From: Oxytricha trifallax
Taxonomy: Eukaryota > Ciliophora > Spirotrichea > Sporadotrichida > Oxytrichidae
Direction of reading: 5' to 3'
Assembly (NCBI GenBank): GCA_000711775.1
Contig: ARYC01017353.1
Coordinates: 1 to 64,000, forward strand
DNA: 64,000 nt
The notes beneath the pieces are model-generated. The model was not told where the DNA came from, searched no databases, and saw nothing but the letters and a program-made list of their open reading frames with translations. Made by a program: the position numbers and the translations under genes. Positions 59,376-64,000 of this stretch are shown in pieces; the first letter of the stretch is position 1; every line of letters begins with the position of its first letter.

Positions 59376-59956
59376 ATGGAGTAAATGAATGATACAATGA
59401 AAAAGTGCAATCACAAGAATCGATTCAAAGATTTAGAAGCAAGGAAGATTTGCTGCTACCTGGTGCACCAAGGAAAGGAATCAATAGTATTTAAACTTGA
59501 TCGTGGAGTTTGTTTATTTCTGCCAACGATAGAAGGTACTTAAATTTCATTTCTAAAAGTTATACTCTACGATGAGAAGAAATTATTGAAAACTTAATAT
59601 GTAAAATTTGAATAGATTCCAGTCTATCAAGAAATCTCAGTGACTAACAAAAAGATGATGATGCTATGAATGACCCAGAGGTTTCGCTGTACCTGCCTAC
59701 TAAGAAGCAGTTGTCAAATAAACTACCTGAAAGAAACTATTTCTTTGGCATACTTGCAACAATTAAAGGTGATTACTTGAAAGAAATTATTCAAGAATCT
59801 CATAAGAAAAGGTACAGCATCTCTTCAGAAGATAAGGACAAACAAGGAATCAAGATAAGTGAGAGCTGGCTATCAGAGCTGCAGAAGCACCCTTATATTT
59901 CAAGTAAGATTTGTAGCTTAACTCTTTAGAAAAATCTGGTACTGGCATCTTCTTGA
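59376..59956 (+). pseudogene. TBE 22 kDa gene, frameshifted
   Basis: It starts at ATG 59376, loses one base compared with 1223-1804 shortly after codon 8, and regains the right frame before PEVSLYLPTKKQLSNKLPER. The second half is almost identical to the intact copy. Confidence 0.85.
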
Positions 59957-60164
59957 TGAAGGAATAGAGCAAGCTTCACAGAGAGCGAAAGTCGCAGACA
60001 AAGTATGAAGTTAGCAAGAGACTTTATTCAAATATTTAGCCTCCAGAGTCAATGAACATAGATGCTGGAGCTGGCAGTAAGAGAAGAAATTTAGGAGGAG
60101 GAAAGTAGCAGGAGAAAGAAAAGAAAGAAATCCAGCTCCTTCTCAAGAATATTAAATGTGACTG

Positions 60165-60549
60165 GCATATTCATTAACTTAATTCTTATAATTATTTGTG
60201 TACATTCACTCTCCCTTTTTTAGCACACTTTTAAGCCAACAAATTATCTACTCTTTCGCTGAATTATTATTAAAATCTATTATATCGATAGGTTGGAAGT
60301 GCATTAGGTGGTATAATAGCAGTTTCTTGTAACAATTTATTAATTATCTTCTGTGGAAATCAGTTCTATTAAAATATAGACTATACACGTTAAACACTAA
60401 ATTTTACATCGAAATGTTCATAACACTTCCTTGTTTCTTTTATCATATGAACTGAAAGATTATCAAAAAATCGTATAATCTTTTAATTAAGGATACTTCT
60501 CTCTCAGCTGCTCTAAGAGCTTTATATACTGCTCTGTCTTAATTGAGCT
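60165..60549 (-). pseudogene. TBE transposase C-terminal remnant
   Basis: Aligns with the last third of the intact transposase (its 2047-2405), covering the second D and the E region in decayed form. It breaks off at 60549. Confidence 0.78.
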
Positions 60550-60583
60550 AGAAAGATTTAATCTGATTAAATAACGGTTAAAT

Positions 60584-60747
60584 ATAAACAAATTATTGAA
60601 AATGATGACTAATACATTAAAAAAATCACTTAATTCATCATCATTCCTAAAAATAGGGATATTAGAATTTTTAAGAATAAAGATGAATTAAGTGACATAT
60701 TTTTTGGTATTAGTCATCATATTCAATAATTTTTTTATATTTAAACG
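60584..60747. repeat. Small imperfect foldback at the TBE break
   Basis: Arms of about 65 bp (TTATTGAAAATGATGACTAA and inverted partner near 60700-60735) lie a few tens of bases beyond the point where TBE similarity ends. Confidence 0.7.
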
Positions 60748-61642
60748 ATATGTAATTAAATCTTTATTTTTAAAGGAGTATGTATCTCAACCATGATAAA
60801 TATAGATAAGTCAATTATTTAATATTTAAATTAGCATTTTATAAGTGAAATGTCAAAAATTAGCTAGATTTAAAACTTGAGGTTTTATAAGAAAAGTTTA
60901 AATTTATTGGCTTAAGACGGTGTTATGGTAGAAGGTTCTAAAGTGAATATATTCCACTCGGTTACAATCAATTTCTAAAAAAATTTATAAATTAGTTTAA
61001 AAACTTAAATCGTTTCAATGAATTTAAATAATAATTTCAAAGATTAGAAGTTTTAGAGAAAACACATTTTTTAACAAAATAATTAAAGTTGTTATATTAA
61101 ATCAATAGATCAAAATTAAATTTTTAGCATATTGATAATCTTAATTAAATAAGAAATTATTTGACTTGCAAATCTGAAATATCATCTTAAGAAGTTAGAT
61201 ATTTTAAATAATATAGCATTATTATTATCATTATAGTATAGCTTAAAAATACTACCTTTTTATTAGCATCTTATTTCTGATTTTTTATAACATTTTAACA
61301 ATAATTCATAATAAAAATCTTTGTATATAATTTTTGAAGTACAATTTGTTTGGAAAACCTTTTTATTTAAAAAAATGAAATAATATATTTAAACGAGCCA
61401 ATTGCTTTTTTAAATAAAGATCATGTATCTTATCTTTTTTTTAATTGTATTTATCAATTAAAAAAATATATATATAATTAATAAACTTAATGAGAGTTAT
61501 TAATCTGAATATTTTATATTCACTTTATAAGATAATTTATACTATCTATTTATTAATTACTACATAATAAAAAGATTCATTTACATTAATTTTGTAAATT
61601 ACAATAATATTGTTTTTTATAAAAAATCTTATATCCAAAAGA
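60748..61642. other. AT-rich interval
   Basis: No coding island or repeat recognised. Confidence 0.5.
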
Positions 61643-61870
61643 AATTATGAGGAATTTATAAGTTCGCCCATTAGAACAGTGACTGATTATTTATACCCTC
61701 GCCTTGGTACTTTGACTTAAGATTTTAGTTCTAGATGTGCATATGAATGTTTAATTGACAATTATCTATTAAATGGGCAAAATGAAAACGATTACTTAAA
61801 TGAAATAAAAGAAATGTATGGAAACATAAGTAATGTGAGTTAAACTCTCCATTAGTTCAATAGATATAAC
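61643..61870 (+). CDS. S2 C-terminal MDS
   Basis: The plus strand reads NYEEFISSPIRTVTDYLYP, RCAYECLIDNYLLNGQNEND and NISNVSQTLHQFNRY, open in the ciliate code. It is paralogous to S1 at 20680-20962 (AFEILFCNYL, NIVQTAIDEYLSF). This places the S2 gene across 46.5-61.9 kb. Function of this region is unknown. Confidence 0.76.
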
Positions 61871-62694
61871 TAAGTAAATATTTTTAATATTTTAATAATA
61901 ATTTATTAAATATATAAGAAAAAAGGGAAGTTACTTTTCATTTGTCTAATCCTTAAAGAAGATGCGGCTTTTAAAATTATAAACTAAAATTTTTATTTAA
62001 TAAAATTTGTATAAAAAGATTTTTATATAAATATTTTATTTTTCAAATAGCAAAAATAGTTATTTTTATTGAAAAAACATGTACTTTATAATAATATATT
62101 AAAAGTAGAAGCATTAAATTACTCAAATTTTATAATATACATTAATCTGTAATTATTATAAAGTATATTTTTAGGAGATCTTAGAAAAAGCTGTAAGACA
62201 GAGAAATTTTGTTAAATTATAATATTTCAGCAATACGATTATTTATTATTAAAACATTAATTTTAATTTAATATATAATCCATTTTTCCTTAACATAAAA
62301 AATTTAATCACTATTCTCAGAATTACGATCTGTTGTTGTCAAACTTAATTTGAAAACTAAAGATTTAATGTCAATTTCTGCCTCTTTTTTACTTGAAAAT
62401 CTTGTATTTATAATATTAATAAATTGATAATATAAGGGAATTTGAGAAATACAGAATAATACTTATAATATAGGTAGTTTTTACTCCAAGTTATTAGACC
62501 AGCTTGTAATTGTAATTGGATTTAATTATCTTTAGTATTAAACAGATTTTGTACATTGTGGATTGTCCAATTTTATGTTTTTAGTTTTTGAAAATACTTA
62601 GGCGATTTTTGAATTGTACATTGCAAAGCTCTAGCAGTTAAAGTTTTTAAATAATTTATTGTACAGTATTATAAATATATGGCTTATTAGTGGA
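61871..62694. other. AT-rich interval
   Basis: No gene or repeat recognised. Confidence 0.5.
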
Positions 62695-63085
62695 ATTAAT
62701 AATATTTAGTTAAGATAATAAATGAGGATATAATTCGCTCTCTTGGTCTTCTTCTAATGCCATTTAGTCTTGCTCATAGTCTTGAGATCGTTCCATTCCA
62801 TTTATGTGTTCTAGATATATTTCTTCTTTCACTATAATCTGTGATTCCCAGTCATCTATCAAATGCTACCGAGAGCACAAGACAGGCTCGATATTCACTA
62901 AAAGGAAACTTCTCTGCTGCTATTAAAATTTCCACCCATCTTGGTTCAAGTGTATTGTTGAAAAATGTATTAATGTTGGGAGATATGAGTACATTACTAT
63001 ACTTTGGTGTTTTAGTGGATACATTTTCATCACATATCTTTATGTGATTGCTTTCATTTTCGAATTTACATCTTGAACAAGAATG
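62695..63085 (-). CDS. Candidate MDS of unknown product
   Basis: The minus strand reads CSRCKFENESNHIKICDENV (possible zinc-binding C/H set), WVEILIAAEKFPFSEYRACL, and after a frame change near 62855 DWESQIIVKEEIYLEHING and DQMALEEDQESELYPHLLS. Clearly GC-richer than the surroundings. The frame change suggests a very small IES or a sequence error. It ends next to the TBE at 63101. Family unknown. Confidence 0.6.
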
Positions 63086-63100
63086 AGCATTTCATTGAAT

Positions 63101-64000
63101 CAAATCCACTTAATGAGGTTTATAAGTGCTTTGATTTGTAGGGAATTTGTTAGAGGTTGGGGTTATTAATAGGTTTTAATGTGAAATATATAGTAAATTT
63201 ATTTAATTTAATCACTCAAAATGCACTTTTGGATAATGTGGAAGAGGTCTGTAGTTTATTTTACTCAACCACTATTCTATTTACTCTATCGATATGTCTG
63301 ATCGCGGGTTTGGCTTGATTATTACTTACTCTGCCATCTATTTCATTGCTTGAGATACTCTTGTTTTATATATAAATTGCTTTATTCTTTGCTTCGCATC
63401 CTTTTCACACCTTGTTGAGTAATAATCTTTGCGTGGCATATCGCATTCTATTATTATTGCTGCTATTGCCCACAAATCCCATTGAAAGTCTCCGTCTCTC
63501 CAGTCTTCTCTTTCTGGATAATAGCCTGGAGTTCCCATTACACTTCCTAGCCTTGATACTTCCACTCTTAATGCTCTGTTGAAGTCAATAATTGTCACTC
63601 TTACAGGTGAAAAGTTTATCATTATATTCTCAGGCTTCAAATCTCTGTGAACAAAGCCTAACTTATGTAACTCTCTTATGCATTCTAAGGTTTAAGTTGC
63701 TATCAATGCAAGCTACTTATGATTCCTTTGATCACTAATGAAATCTCTGAGGGTCATTTCATAGAGTGGGAGTCTGAAAGCAACATGATCTTTGGCAAGT
63801 AGAACAGCATCTAGCTTGATTAAGTACTTACACTCTTTAAATTTTGCTTGAGTGAGTACTTGATACTCGTTAGTAAACTCCATCTAATATTTATCATCAC
63901 TTAAGAGATAGTTGAAAGGATAAACCTTGTAAGCATATTGATGATCATTGATAACTTTCTTATCAAAGGAGTCCTCTAGAATTAGATAACTTTAAAGAGA
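63101..64000 (-). mobile_element. TBE transposon, left part, runs out of window
   Basis: The left tip reads CAAATCCACTTAATGAGG after AAT. Compared with the end at 3165 it has lost about eight bases, leaving no complete C4A4 repeat. The subfamily terminal repeat TTTATAAGTGCTTTGATTTG follows, then the 57 kDa gene. Confidence 0.88.
63212..64000 (-). CDS. TBE 57 kDa protein, kinase-like C-terminal part
   Basis: The minus strand is open from the window edge to TGA at 63212-63214 with TAA/TAG as Gln. It reads YAYKVYPFNYLLSDDKYQ, LDAVLLAKDHVAFRLPLYEM, ELHKLGFVHRDLKPENIMIN, TIIDFNRALR and GTPGYYPEREDWRDGD. HRD with KPEN is the catalytic loop; DFG is DFN; the APE position is YPE. The same signature occurs in the copy at 49497. 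No disruption is visible in this part. Confidence 0.9.

Larger units (their letters stand above)
56498..60549 (-). mobile_element. Decayed TBE with nested insertions, 3' truncated
   Basis: The left tip AAAACCCCAAATTCCTTAAT is a worn version of the C4A4 end and leads into the subfamily terminal repeat (TTTGCTTTGATTG). Remains of 57 kDa (minus), 22 kDa (plus) and transposase (minus) genes follow in TBE order. At about 60549 similarity to the intact element (its position 2401) stops abruptly, so the transposase N-terminus and right end are missing. A MITE lies inside it at 58234-59010. Confidence 0.85.

Overview
The window looks like germline (micronuclear) DNA of a stichotrich ciliate of the Oxytricha/Sterkiella type. 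Four things show this. (1) Base composition is extremely A+T-rich, with short islands of higher GC that read as protein only if TAA and TAG are glutamine and TGA is the sole stop. (2) There are several telomere-bearing (TBE) DNA transposons whose ends carry the C4A4 telomere repeat and whose three genes match the known 42 kDa, 22 kDa and 57 kDa TBE layout. (3) Gene pieces (MDSs, macronuclear-destined sequences) are separated by AT-rich eliminated sequence (IES). (4) Pieces of one gene are out of order or inverted, and the same short word (pointer) occurs at each of the two ends to be joined. No rRNA, tRNA or CRISPR array was recognised.

Layout. 1-3165: TBE with intact 42 and 22 kDa genes. 3.6-5.3 kb: decayed divergent TBE relative. 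6.2 kb: decayed kinase MDS cluster. 8.8-14.9 kb (minus): locus R1, giving the C-lobe of a protein kinase, a linker, and a C-terminal domain resembling dynein light chain LC8. 15.7-22.2 kb: second kinase locus S1, with a 1.1 kb G-rich-ended foldback element inside it. 23.1-25.4 kb: kinase N-lobe K1 in an interleaved odd/even scrambled arrangement, joined to R1 by a 14-bp inverted pointer. 25.9-26.5 kb: unexplained GC-rich block. 28.4 kb: another K cluster, followed by a 1.6 kb retroposon with 12-bp target duplication and (TTA)n tail. 31.5 kb: K fragment. 33.5-39.6 kb (minus): locus R2, paralogue of R1. 41-46.4 kb: a series of foldback elements and kinase-like MDS candidates. 46.5-61.9 kb: locus S2, paralogue of S1, interrupted by a nearly complete TBE (46950-51106), a large palindrome, a fossil TBE and a third TBE (56.5-60.5 kb) that itself carries nested insertions. 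62.7-63.1 kb: unknown MDS candidate. 63101-end: another TBE.

How it fits together. Three germline gene families (K, R, S) occur here in two or more copies each, and all encode kinase segments. K and R appear to be two halves of one gene, because K ends inside the activation loop at exactly the word where R begins on the other strand. Comparing R1 with R2 and S1 with S2 shows which intervals are gene and which are eliminated, and the mobile elements I could place lie in the eliminated intervals. Boundaries of MDSs are approximate except where a pointer is named.
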